Below, piece after piece: positions 1 through 10,574 of a stretch of 64,000 nt of DNA. The stretch is from Apostichopus californicus (lineage: Eukaryota; Echinodermata; Holothuroidea; Aspidochirotida; Stichopodidae), in contig JAIPMN010001272.1 of the NCBI GenBank assembly GCA_020650975.1, forward strand, positions 4,233 to 68,232, written 5' to 3'. The position numbers and the translations under genes are program-made. Under the pieces are notes generated by a model that saw only the letters and a program-made list of their open reading frames with translations, had not been told where the DNA came from and made no database searches. Positions within the stretch are counted from its first letter, which is position 1. The number at the start of each line of letters is the position of its first letter.

Positions 1-1560
1 TTGGTGAAATTTGGCTCTTCCTGTAGGTTGTCATGGTGAAATCGTGCATTTCTTAGGGGTGTCCGAAATTCGCAGTGTTCCGAAATTCGCAATACTGACT
101 ATACTGTACAACTACAAGGGACACAATACTCTCATTTTCGTCACAAAACATCTAGGCCCTAACCGTGTACGTAATATAGGACTTATACTTATAGTAGGCC
201 TATCCTTCACCTACTTATTTGTAATGAAGACCATATAATGTGCCTCACTCATTGAATGTTTTCACGGTCTGTGGCTTGAACTTAACAATTACTTTCGGTA
301 TTTTTGGTCAATTTTCTTAGTACAGTTTAACAAAATTATAAATCAGTATAAGCCTTGAAAAGAACAAACTAAAAGTTTCCTAGTCAGTCTTCAGTTAATA
401 AAATAATCAGAAAGTTGAACCGATATCAAGGAGAGTGGTTTTACCTATATTCACTGGTTTCCAAATTTTCTAAGTCTGATCAGAATTAGCACACTGTAAG
501 CAATGCAATAATGCTTATATGTGAAGTCCAATTTGAAATTGGTTGTTCTCAGAGCCATGCCCAAATCAACCATGTGTATCACTTCTGATGAAGATGGATT
601 TATTTTGGGACTTACTGCCAAGGTGAATGTGCTTATGCAATTAATATATCATCATCAAATCAAGATATCAAATTAATCGGCACTTGGTGCTTTCAAAAGT
701 TTCTTAATAATCATTCATTACTCTAACCATAGTGGTGGAACTGTTGATATTTCTGAGGACTCACCTAAAGTAGTTATGTTTTTACATGTACATTGCACCT
801 TTCTTCCCCTTTACAGTGTGTGCAAGTTTTTATAGGCTCTATGTATTTAACCACACACCTTTTTTTTTATATCAAAGATAGAAAGATAATTATCAGTTGT
901 AGATATATTGTGCAACATAAATGTTGATGAAGGTAATGTTATGTTAAACTTCACTTTGAAGTTTGAGACCTTCACAGAGTGGTGTAGATCTTCACTTATA
1001 GCTAGTGGTAATTGGAGTACTGGCATACTGTAGCTTGGGATACATGCAGCACTTGATGTGGCAACAGAGTTTGCATGTATTCGTGCAGTTCGAAGACGTT
1101 TTGTATGGAAAGCAGTGTTCGAATTAACACATGCATCAATTGATGTAACTTTTTGACTGTGCATGTAACTTCAATTGTTTACATTCATGTGTGCATGCAA
1201 GTAAAATATATATCAGTTTAAAATGAGTGTAGTAAATTAATATATTTAAGATAAAAAAGTTGGGAAAGATTTTTCTGCACGGGAGAGCGACCCTGACAGT
1301 GACTTTTAATCATCATATCCGCATCATGATCATATCCTACATATAAACAAGACCCAGGAGTAAGTTTGTAAACACTCCTTTGTGTTTTTCATGTAGGTGC
1401 AGGTAATGATTTGTTTGTGCATGTAAATTTGTATAGCTACATGCACAGGTGCATGTAAAAGGGTTGGAAAGTCTATGTATCTTTTATTGAATTTTGACCA
1501 ATGGCCCCTGGTGCTAGTTCCTCCTTCCTTGGCACAATGTGTTAAATTTAACTTAACCAA
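1..1560. other. AT-rich non-coding stretch
   Basis: I see no recognisable protein, RNA gene or repeat here. Short open frames on both strands are interrupted and have no family motifs. It may be intergenic or intronic. Confidence 0.5.
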
Positions 1561-1566
1561 TTACAT

Positions 1567-2377
1567 GCCCTGAGGTGGAGGTGGGTTTTAACCCTGAAAA
1601 CACCCTAAATGTGCATCAATGTAGCTGAAATCAATACATAGTGTATTTAATAGACTAAACAATAAATATGTAGTCCATTAAGGTCATACATCAACGCTAT
1701 TAATTGTTTAAAAAAGCTTAAATTTGGTCAAAAGTTGCATTTTTTATGATTCCAAACTAAAGTGCCGTATTGAGCTGCCCTGAGGTGGAGCTGGGTTTTA
1801 ACCCCGAAAAACACCCTAAATGTGCATCAATGCAGCTGAAATAAGTACATGGTGTATTTAATAGACTTGACAATAAATACCTAGTCCATTTAGGTCATAC
1901 ATTACGCAATTAATTGTATAAAAAGCTTAACTTTGGTCAAAAGTCACATTTTTTTTATGTTTCCACACTAAAATGCCGTATTGAGCTGCACGCCTTGAGG
2001 TGAAGCTGGGTTTTAACCCCGAAAACACCCTAAATGTGCATCAATGCAGCTGAAAACCAGAATGCAAAATGCATTGAGGTTTCGATGACTTCAATGCACT
2101 AGACTTCTGCTTGTTAGTATAATCAGAACTAGCTGTTACAATAACACTATGGCATAACTTTGGTCAAAAGTCGCATTTTTTATGATTCCACACTAAAATG
2201 CCATATTGAGCTGCCCTGAGGTGGAGCAGGGTTTTAACCCCGAAAACACCCTAAATGTGCATCAATGCAGCTGAAAACCAGAATGCAAAATGCATTGAGG
2301 TTTCGATGACTTCAATGCACTAGACTTCTGCTTGTTAGTATAATCAGAACTAGCTGTTACAATAACACTATGGCATG
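1567..2377. repeat. Chimeric tandem array, four units of about 210-221 bp
   Basis: Units begin with a GCCCTGAGGTGGAG-like motif at about 1567, 1777, 1992 and 2213. All share a head reading roughly GGGTTTTAACCCCGAAAACA followed by CCCTAAATGTGCATCAATG. Units 1 and 2 continue with one body containing TAATAGACT and AATAAAT. Units 3 and 4 replace it with a different body of about 100 bp (about 2055-2155 and 2275-2375) containing GAATGCAAAATGCATT. Those two bodies look nearly identical to each other. A common head with two alternative bodies suggests unit conversion or insertion followed by re-amplification. Confidence 0.85.
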
Positions 2378-2489
2378 CTAACACAGGTCAGTCTACTGTA
2401 CGTGGTTATACACACCTTCATCAAAAACAATAGGGTTCTTGTACTCAGTGTTATGAATCCACACACCAAGTATAAAAAACCAAACCAAA

Positions 2490-3800
2490 TCTCTAATAAC
2501 TTCGCACATTAAGGTTGCAGAGGAGTCCACTTATGGACAATTTAGATTGGAATATGCCCACGAAACTTCAAAGAATCAACTTGAGAGAAGCTAATACAGG
2601 TCACTGGAGGTCAACCTGAGGTCAAAGGTCACCCAAATGCAGGTCGACTATTGTATTACAATAGCGTAACTCCCAACCTTGATAGACATTTGGTTCTCAA
2701 GTTATTGCAAAAATACTAGTTTTTGACCCCTAATTGACCTTTGTTAACCTTGGATTATATTACCGTTATGTTTGGAAACGATCCCTTTTCCCATTTACAA
2801 CTAGTCCCAAAATATCAACCATGTCGGACCCTGTCAGTGGTAGTTTCACAAGTTATTGAGAAAAAAAACACATTTTGACCCATAAATGACCTTTGGTGAC
2901 CTTGGATCACATCACGGTTATTTTGGAAAATGTGCCCCTACTTCATTCACAACTTGTCCTAATATATCAGCCATGTCAAACTCCGTGACTAGAGGTTGTT
3001 GCAAAAATTAGCATAAGCTGGCAGTTTTTTGCACATAATCATCCTTGGATGACCTTGGATGACCTGATGGTTTTTATTAAAAATGTTCCTCTTGATGAGG
3101 TGCACTCTTTCCTAAATTTCGTGTGGCCTACAATGTACACACATAATGATATTGCTAGAAAAGTATCAAAACCAACCTTTGGCCCCTCATAACTTCAGAA
3201 ATGGGTGTCCGATTGAAGCGGGAGTTTGTTTCCTATATATAGCACAAAGAGCTCTATCATATATCATCATATTGACAAACCGTTTTATGTTTTGTATTGT
3301 TTTGCCCCGTATCTCCTAAAATGAGCATATTTTTCAAGATTTGACCTTTGACCTTTTGACCTCGCGGTCAGATGTAGTTTGACACGCTGATTCCAAAAAG
3401 CAACATGACAAGTATGTGCGACCATCCTAACTGTACTTATTAAAAAACAAAAATATTGACCTCTGATAACTTCGCACACGAAGGTCGCACAGGGGTCAAC
3501 TATGGACCATTTTGATCGGAAGGTAACTTTGAGAGGATTACAATAGCGTAACTCCCAACCTCGACGGACATTTGGTTCTCAAGTTACTGCAAAAATACTA
3601 GTTTTTGACCCCTGATTGACCTTTGTTGACCTTGGATCACATGACCGTTATGTTCTGAAATGATCCCTTACCCCATTCACAACTAGTCCCAAAATATCAA
3701 CCATTACGCACCCTGTCAATGGGAGTTATTGCTTGTTACAATATTTTGGTTTTGGTCTCTAACTGACCTTTGGTGACCTTCATAGGCCCCCAAAAATAGG
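2490..3800. repeat. TGACC-rich interspersed repeat with an internal duplication
   Basis: The segment is dense in TGACC/TGACCT motifs, in phrases such as TTGACCTTTGTTGACCTTGG. A block at about 2660-2822 recurs at about 3540-3705 with only scattered differences; both contain CAATAGCGTAACTCCCAACC and ACTAGTCCCAAAATATCAAC. A second shared block starts near 2496 and 3466 (ATAACTTCGCACA). A unit of about 0.9-1 kb was therefore partly duplicated in tandem. A related TGACC-rich stretch lies at 61.5-62.1 kb. This looks like an old interspersed repeat; the superfamily is unknown to me. Confidence 0.7.
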
Positions 3801-3831
3801 GCACATCTACTCAATGTGGTACTCCAGGCGT

Positions 3832-3849
3832 CACACACACACACACACT
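3832..3849. repeat. (CA)n microsatellite
   Basis: About nine CA dinucleotides in a row. The tract leads into a short hairpin-forming motif that recurs near 8.5 kb, so the microsatellite probably belongs to a dispersed repeat. Confidence 0.9.
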
Positions 3850-3850
3850 C

Positions 3851-4711
3851 TCCGCCTGCATGAATGCATAGGTTACGATTATCATCGAAACCAAAAATTA
3901 ATAGGCAAAGATAAATGTAATACCATTTCGGTGAGAAGAAATCAAGAAACTTTCCATTGGTTCGTATGCTTTTCTGTGTCCTGTGCAACTATCGCATATA
4001 AGAAAAAGCGAAGAGAGTACATTAATGAAGGGAAGAAGAACGTTAAACATCCAAGCACGTGTGGCTCTGAGCTGTTCCCCAAAGTTTCTTCTATTCAAAA
4101 AGGTACTGGAAATAAATAAACTGACAGAAACAATTTTCAGTTGGAATACTCATCGCAAAATCTACACAACTGGCATATTTTCTTATCCACCACGAACCTA
4201 AACAGCCGCGGTGTGTATAAATATTCCTATACGAGAAATAGGTCATCCGCTTCAATAAAGTAACAGGGAAAAAAACAGCCCTGTTACACAAATGTCAGGT
4301 AAGAGTAACTGCTAAAATAAAGAGGGTGCACACGATAATCGCTGTACCGAAGGGTAACTTTTTCTGTTTTTCTCCGGCTGATCCTGGCCCTGTTAAAACT
4401 AGGCCTTATAAAAAGCAAAAACACTTACCGGCAATGTCTGACTTCTTTATGTTCAAGTCTAATGGGCTTTGAGCAAGCCGATGACTTAGGAAATTCGGGT
4501 CTCTGCAATGATAAATTCAATTACCACGCCTTCTTCTTAAGCAATGCTAAAAGGTCCACCAGGATAAATTTTCCTCATGATAGGTAGTTTTGAAAAAAAA
4601 AATGAATAATAATAATTGTATCGTATTACACTGCTTTAATTTCTGCTGGTAGTTTATTAACAAGCAAAGTTTTGCTGGTTTTAATTCTAATGCTAATTCT
4701 TTTTTTCACAG
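3851..4711. other. Non-coding stretch between repeats and the CXC fragment
   Basis: Overlapping short frames lie on both strands but none has a recognisable domain. A pyrimidine tract ending in CACAG at 4700-4711 looks like a splice acceptor for the coding segment that follows. Confidence 0.4.
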
Positions 4712-5701
4712 TAGACCAATGAAAAGGTGAACAGTCTTTGTAACACATGTTATCAAGCTGTAATAAGATTCAGTAAAAGTAGAGAGTACAGTGACAGAGT
4801 ACGATCATCTAAGGAACACCTTTCAGACTTAATTGAGTCATGTTGCTCTTTTGAACACACTGATAGCAATGCACGTGCTCTATCAAACACAATTCAGTTT
4901 GTTGGTGGTCGTCTATTAAAGGATGAACCAGTTCTACTGGAAACAGTGTATAAATACTATGAATCTGCTTTTGATCATACTGTTGAGTTATTCAGAAAGA
5001 TTTGCCCTAACCACAGCTCCGTGGATGGGCACATAGCATTCCTAGAAAAGATTCGTGAAGGTCACTTTCACAGAATTTCTGATGAATCGGAATGGTTGCC
5101 ATCTACATCTGCATTGAAACTGCATTGGCAAAGGTGCTGCTGGGTGGCTCGGTTGTGGGCTGAAGCTTGCAATAGCAATGTTAGTGTTCCCCTTGTTACA
5201 TCCCATGGGTGGCTTATATCAAGAGACACAATTAGTAAATATTTCCAAGGTGGATTCAAATCAAAGAATGCTCAAGGGGGGTTGCAAGTGTACCAAAGGC
5301 TGTTTGCAAAACTGGTGCAAATGTAAGAAGGGTTTAAAATCATGTTCTCTATTTTGTATGTGCAAAAACTGTCACAATGTGTCACTTGAAGAAAGCACTA
5401 CCATTCAATCAACTTTACCACAAACATCAAGTGGTAGTGATTCATGCTCTGATTATTCTGATGAAACATCCAGTGAATCAGATCAAAACTCTGTAGTTGA
5501 TCCTGGAAATGTTACCTTTGATGGTTACAGCACTAGTGACAGTTTTGATTCGCCTCTTGATTTAGAGATACCGTGTATTGATGAAACAGATCCGTTCAAT
5601 TTCTACTTTTCATTCTTTGTAACTAACAAATATATTTTTCCATTTATTTCACAGGTGCTGTCACCAATTTGGAAAATGTCATTAGCAGCGAATTATTGTT
5701 A
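4712..5701 (+). pseudogene. CXC-domain (Tesmin/TSO1-like) protein, C-terminal fragment
   Basis: The first open frame (4727-5326) gives about 180 residues of helical-looking sequence. It includes a block reading LPSTSALKLHWQRCCWVARL followed by SHGWL, which I recall as typical of a multicopy invertebrate protein family of unknown function. The next frame, overlapping from about 5260, carries a cysteine cluster starting GCKCTKGC with the spacing of a CXC domain (CxC, then CxC, C, CxC, C over about 35 residues). CXC domains bind zinc and DNA. An acidic, serine-rich tail follows. The body and the CXC block lie in different frames, and the shift falls at a G homopolymer near 5276, so this copy is probably broken. 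Reading from the apparent splice acceptor at 4711 in the body frame meets TAG at once, another sign of decay. There is no initiation codon of its own, so it looks like the last exon of a longer gene. It could be a transposon-borne accessory gene; function is not established. Confidence 0.6.
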
Positions 5702-6918
5702 ATTATTAGGAAACACTTGTCTTCTTGTAAGATTTGCCTATAGCAGTGAATTCCTTGTCCCTTCCAAAATACAAATTTGAAATATCTTACCCAATTTGAA
5801 AGCCTCCAAAAATGTAACTGATATTCATAAGCAGGTTGCTCATTGTAGGATTTATCTCTTGTCAGCCTCCGAGTAGTGTAATCTTGTTTGGTAATGATCA
5901 CAAGTTAACCAGATAGCGGTATGCCAACTGTGAATGCATAGCACAATGTTTATGTATGTATTTATGTATGTATGTATGTATGCGTGTGTGTATTTATGTG
6001 TGTATGTACCTGTGTACGTACCATGCTTGTGTGTAAAACTTGTTATGTTTGTCTCTATATGATGCCTTTTATTTTTCATTGATATCAGAGGTTAGTTGAG
6101 CTTAACAAAAAGCAAGTGTGAAACCCTCCTAACCCTGAAGCTTGAGAATGTTAAATGTGTGACACACCTATCATACAGTATGACTGATTCTTTACCAAAA
6201 CTGCTTCATCGAAACCCGAATGCATTTATGTATTCTGGTTTTGTTATGTTTTTTCTTTGTACATTTTCTGCCAAGGTTTCTTCTTTATTTACAACTCCAT
6301 TAAACAGAGAAGTGAATTTATGTAACACTTTGCTGTGTAAGAAATTAAAACGTGTGATATGCCATAGTGTACAGTAAATCATTAAAGAGCATTTTTTTTA
6401 CATTCTGCAAGAACTTTCAGTAGAAGTATCTTACTTGCCATCTATTACTTACCAAAGACTTTCAACTTGTTGTTACTTTTTAGGCAACTGTATTTTCATT
6501 GCTCCCATAGAAAAGGGAAATAGCTATGTGAGTTGTTGACAAGTGTAAATACACTTTTGAGTTTTTCATGTATTACGGTAAGAGATCTCTATTTTATATT
6601 TGCATGTCTTCAAGTTTTCATTTTGCCTTGTCTAAGTACTAACTAAATGCAATCCATTCACTACAATTTCTTTCCAAAACTTTAAACGTGTGCTCTTTAT
6701 TTTACCAGTATCTTCTTCACTTTTGAACTTATAATATTGTGCGAAGTGTGTATGAGAAGTGCAGAAATTTTTTTACCTAAGTGTTTAGTGCATTATAAAG
6801 AGATCACATTATTTACTAATTACTCTTGACATGCTCGTGCAGTTATGGTTGCTGTTACATTGATGCCAGTCTACTTCATTTATTCATTCTTTTTTTTTGT
6901 TAATGATTAACTTCAAAC
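5702..6918. other. AT-rich non-coding stretch
   Basis: Apart from a short tetranucleotide repeat I see no gene or recognisable element. Part may be the 3' flank of the CXC fragment. Confidence 0.4.
5950..6010. repeat. (TATG)n microsatellite, imperfect
   Basis: Alternating TATG and TGTG units run for about 60 bp with several substitutions. Confidence 0.85.
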
Positions 6919-7195
6919 GCTTTCATAGTAATGTATTCTTGCTGTATTATAAGGTCATGCTAGTATGTCTACATGTCTGTGTTTTGATCCATCCATCAGT
7001 CTGCCAACAAAGTTTTTCCATATTAAAGTCCTTTAAAAATATGCTTTCATAGTAATATATTCTTGCCATCCAGCCTTCATTACCATGCTTTGCTGTATTA
7101 TAAAGGTCATGCTAGTATGTCTAAATGTCTGTGTGTTTATCCATCCATCAGTCTGCCAACAAAGTTTTTCCATATTAAAGTCATTTAAAAATACA
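6919..7195. repeat. Tandem duplication, two copies of about 125-150 bp
   Basis: Copy A (6919-7042) and copy B (7043-7195) both start GCTTTCATAGTAAT and both contain GGTCATGCTAGTATGTCTA and CCATCCATCAGTCTGCCAAC. Copy B carries about 28 extra bases near its start. The copies differ at few other sites, so the duplication looks fairly recent. Confidence 0.88.
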
Positions 7196-7199
7196 TTTT

Positions 7200-8465
7200 A
7201 ACATGTTTGTTTGTTTTTTTCTCAGAAGATTACACTGACAAATGAAATGCTAATACACAGGTTCTCTTTTTCATATTTTAGTCTGTGTTTTTATTTTAAA
7301 GATATTCATCATAGAATCACGAATTGTGTTATTCCGAACATTGCTTTTCTCACAATTCTGTTTATTCTTAAGTATAAAGAACTTCAAAGAATAAAAATAG
7401 GTTTAAATGTAAAGTATTTTTGGCCCTACAGATCTGTTCAAAAATAACATATAAGGTTTTGCTCCTACCTAAAATGCCACACTATAAGAAACTCAAGTTC
7501 CTGCTACCCCCCCCCATCCCAATTCCCACCCCAACCCCCACCCCACTTATGTCCACTTTCACACATATATGTATATGTCTGTGAGCCAAACAAGTGCCTT
7601 TAAAGTTACTCTTTTTTCAAGCTGATGAGCATGGGAAGTACTCTGCTATTTGGGAGTAAAATGCAGGGATGATTCATGAAAGTTATTGTATTTGCAGTAA
7701 CCTCTGTTTCAAATGCAATTCAGCAAGATCACCTTCAAGTTCAAGAAAGCTATTGCATACGTGACTCAACCCCAAGTATTCAGAGAAAAAGTCTATAAGT
7801 GAAATAAACTCCGTTGAAAAGACAGCTAACTACGACTGCCTTGAGGCGATTGATTTATACAACAGCAATGGGTACCATTTCAGCGAATCCATGCCTAGCT
7901 ACAGTAACACGCATTGGCTATGTTCAAAGGGTACTGAGGGTGATCTTTGGGCTGTGCTCCCTGAGAGTAAGTGACAAGATGGCCGCGATGCGAACGATGT
8001 AGTACCGTCGTTGACAAAAGATCTGTGACTGGCCGTCCCAGATAATTTTTATCTCGGAAACTGCTCTAATGGATAACAATTACATCAGGAAACTTTTGTT
8101 GGTATTTTTATTTATGTTCACGGAGCAAACAGTTTACTCGACCAAATTTTATCAGTGCGTGGTGAAGGGCCCTTGACGTACGTGTAAATTTACGGTAAGT
8201 CTCACCCTTCTGTTTTCGATAAAACCTTCTCTTACTTTCATATATGGAAAGGTAAGTCATTCCCCGTCATATTGAATATTTATTTAGCGAAAAACAGTTA
8301 ATAAACTTCGACAATTTTACACTCGCACTGTTCTCTGTGTACAGCATTTCGCGGGTAAAATTGAAATATTTAAAAATCGTCACGTAAGAAATCTTTGAAA
8401 ATATTGAGGGTCGCGAGGTCAGCTTTCCGACTGTGCTGAGATATCCTGATCACAAGCTGGGCTTC
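7200..8465. other. Non-coding stretch with poly-C tracts
   Basis: This contains C-rich low-complexity DNA near 7507-7550 and a locally CpG-richer patch near 7930-8030. That patch includes AAGATGGCCGCGATG, which resembles a YY1-type promoter motif. No downstream gene could be matched to it, so promoter status is only a possibility. Confidence 0.3.
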
Positions 8466-8560
8466 ACACCACACACACATATAAACATGCATACATACAT
8501 ACATAAGCATGAACGCGTAGGTTTATGATTTCATCGAAACCACATTGTGCAGTATCTTTA
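8466..8560. repeat. Dispersed CA-hairpin repeat, second copy
   Basis: A CA-rich tract is followed by a short imperfect inverted repeat (GGTTTATGAT, then ATCGAAACC). The same arrangement occurs at about 3832-3893, where GGTTACGAT is followed by ATCGAAACC. The shared order of microsatellite, CATGAA motif and hairpin suggests two copies of one small repeat family. Confidence 0.5.
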
Positions 8561-8839
8561 GCACATAGCAGATGTCATGATGTTGTTACATTAGCCTGTG
8601 TTTCAGTGCTCTGCAAGGAGAAAGGGTGACTTTGGTTTGAGTACATCTCAGTACATAAAAGGTATGGAGATATTTTTACTCTGGCTTCTGACTCGAGTCC
8701 TCTACAAATGCTTATAAACAAACATGGCCAGTAAGAGACTTTCATATAAGAAGTGCAAGCCAATATGTGACCCTTTGGAACTTAAGATTAAATCATCAAT
8801 ATTAATTTAAGGATCCACTTGTTCATACCATACCTTTGG

Positions 8840-9521
8840 GGGTAAGGCTAGAAGAACAAATAGACCTCATTGGTTTTAGAGCTACAGATGTAACGTTCTT
8901 CTCTAACGATGATGGCTGTTCCACTTCTTGCTGTGTAGCTGCTTGTGATGTTAATGGCAATAAATGTGACAACAGCTGGTCCATTTCTTGGTGCGATGTT
9001 CATGGTAAACTTAATTCTGAGGACAAGTCATCACCTCCTGAAAGCGCCTCGGCTACATCAGGGTCTCGATAAAGAATTTTCAGCTGAGGACCCTGTTACC
9101 GGTGATGTCCAAGGAATTTCAAACACATCAAGTCCAGAGAGAGTGTCTGTGAAAACTTGTGGCTTTTCCTTGCCTTTAAGTTCATGTAAGGATATGTTGA
9201 CCCACCCATTGCAGTCATTGTTGCAGACTTTAAGCTGAATACTTTCCTAGTTCGAAAATTTCGGCCTGATTGATGAGAGTAGCCCATCACTACTGCCCAC
9301 ATTTACTCTCCGTAGGATACAAGCAAGTCCATTGTGTCTGTTCGAAAAAATTGGACTGTGTTGTTAAGTAAGTGAAGATGAACAGAGCATTTTTCTCTAA
9401 AGGCAATATTTGCAACAGCCAAGGAAACAACAACATCCCAAAATAAGATGGCCCGCTCTGCACCAATGATGGAGTCCGTAACATTCAGTCTGTCATGTCC
9501 GCAAAGATCTAAGGCATTCAT
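8840..9521 (-). pseudogene. Unrecognised decayed coding region
   Basis: On the minus strand one frame is open from 9521 to 9096 apart from a single TAA at 9303-9305. It reads like real protein (for example SIIGAERAILFWDVVVSLAV, then NIAFREKCSVHLHLLNNTVQ). From about 9290 a neighbouring frame gives coherent residues NVGSSDGLLSS, then VCNNDCNGWVNISLHELKGK, ending at a TGA near 9059. Weaker continuation (DVAEALSGGDDLSSEL) runs on toward 8840. Sensible composition switching between frames suggests a pseudogene or transposon-derived gene with at least one stop and one or two frameshifts. I do not recognise the family. Cysteines in the central part could form a zinc knuckle, but this is speculative. 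Confidence 0.4.
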
Positions 9522-9529
9522 AAAATGAG

Positions 9530-10574
9530 CATGATCTGCAAATTATAGTGTAAATGACAGGTCAGCCAAACTTTTCTTCAACTTGGGGTTTTCACCTGAA
9601 AAAACAGTCATCCAACCACGGTATTGTTCGGTTATAGGCACACGCATATGTGTTATTTATTGTTCTTAAACATAAACATTATACTGTGGTTAATGCATTA
9701 TCAAACCTAACACACTGCTTTAACTAATCGAGCTGAGCCCAAGGAAAACTACCTCATAAATCAGCTAACAAATGAATTCCTCCAACAACTGGTATCTTTG
9801 AGGGATACATATTCTAACATATAAAACTCCAACGGCCGAAAATCGAGAAGACCCTCCGACTCAATAATATGTGGTTTGCCACCGAGATTGGTCTGACAAT
9901 GTTAGAGTTGAAGTGGTGTGAAATTGTACCTGATACTCTTTTGGTACTTACCCCCGTAACAGAGGTGTGAGTCATCGTTCCTGTCTCTGTTTCTCCGAGG
10001 TCCAAACATGTGGTTTTAGTGGGATGGGCGGGATGTGAATTGAGTCCCAATTTTGCTGTTTTTGATGTTAAACGTTACCTCGTTTGCTGGCCAGTATGTA
10101 GATATTTTCTTTAAGCATGTCCAAATTGACAAATGGATTTCTTGTTTCTGAAAATTTACCTGGATTTTTAAGGGTTTAAGGTTTTTTTTATCACTACGCT
10201 CGTAATTGGGTCGCCGGTAGCGTAGGGGTGATTGGGCCTACATAGCTTTTCTTTGTTGCTTCCATCACCGTGTCTAACGTAAAAAAGACCTGCCGAAAGT
10301 TATGGTGGAAACCAAGCCAAATTTCTCGATGTAGTGTAAGAGATTTTGTCACCGTTATAAGGGTTTGATGTAAGTTCTTCTCTACCTTCGGTGTCTATTA
10401 ACCATGATGTTTGCCATCTGCTGATGTAAAAGAATTTGTATGTACTTTTAGCCTGAGGCTGTTTTATTGTAAGAATAAATTGAGTCAACCGCAGCTACTG
10501 GTGTCTTCTCTCATTCATTTCACTGTTCATTCCTTCGCTATAAGCCTTTCGGGTCAATTTCAGAGTGATTATAA
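9530..10574. other. Unassigned stretch
   Basis: A minus-strand frame at 9814-10050 has no recognised motif. The segment may continue the decayed coding region at 8.8-9.5 kb or be intergenic. It abuts the 3' end of the LINE beginning at about 10575. Confidence 0.3.

Noticed and set aside
7500-7555. Poly-C/CCCCACC tract as a regulatory element
   Set aside because: Low-complexity tract similar to several others in the window; no supporting context.
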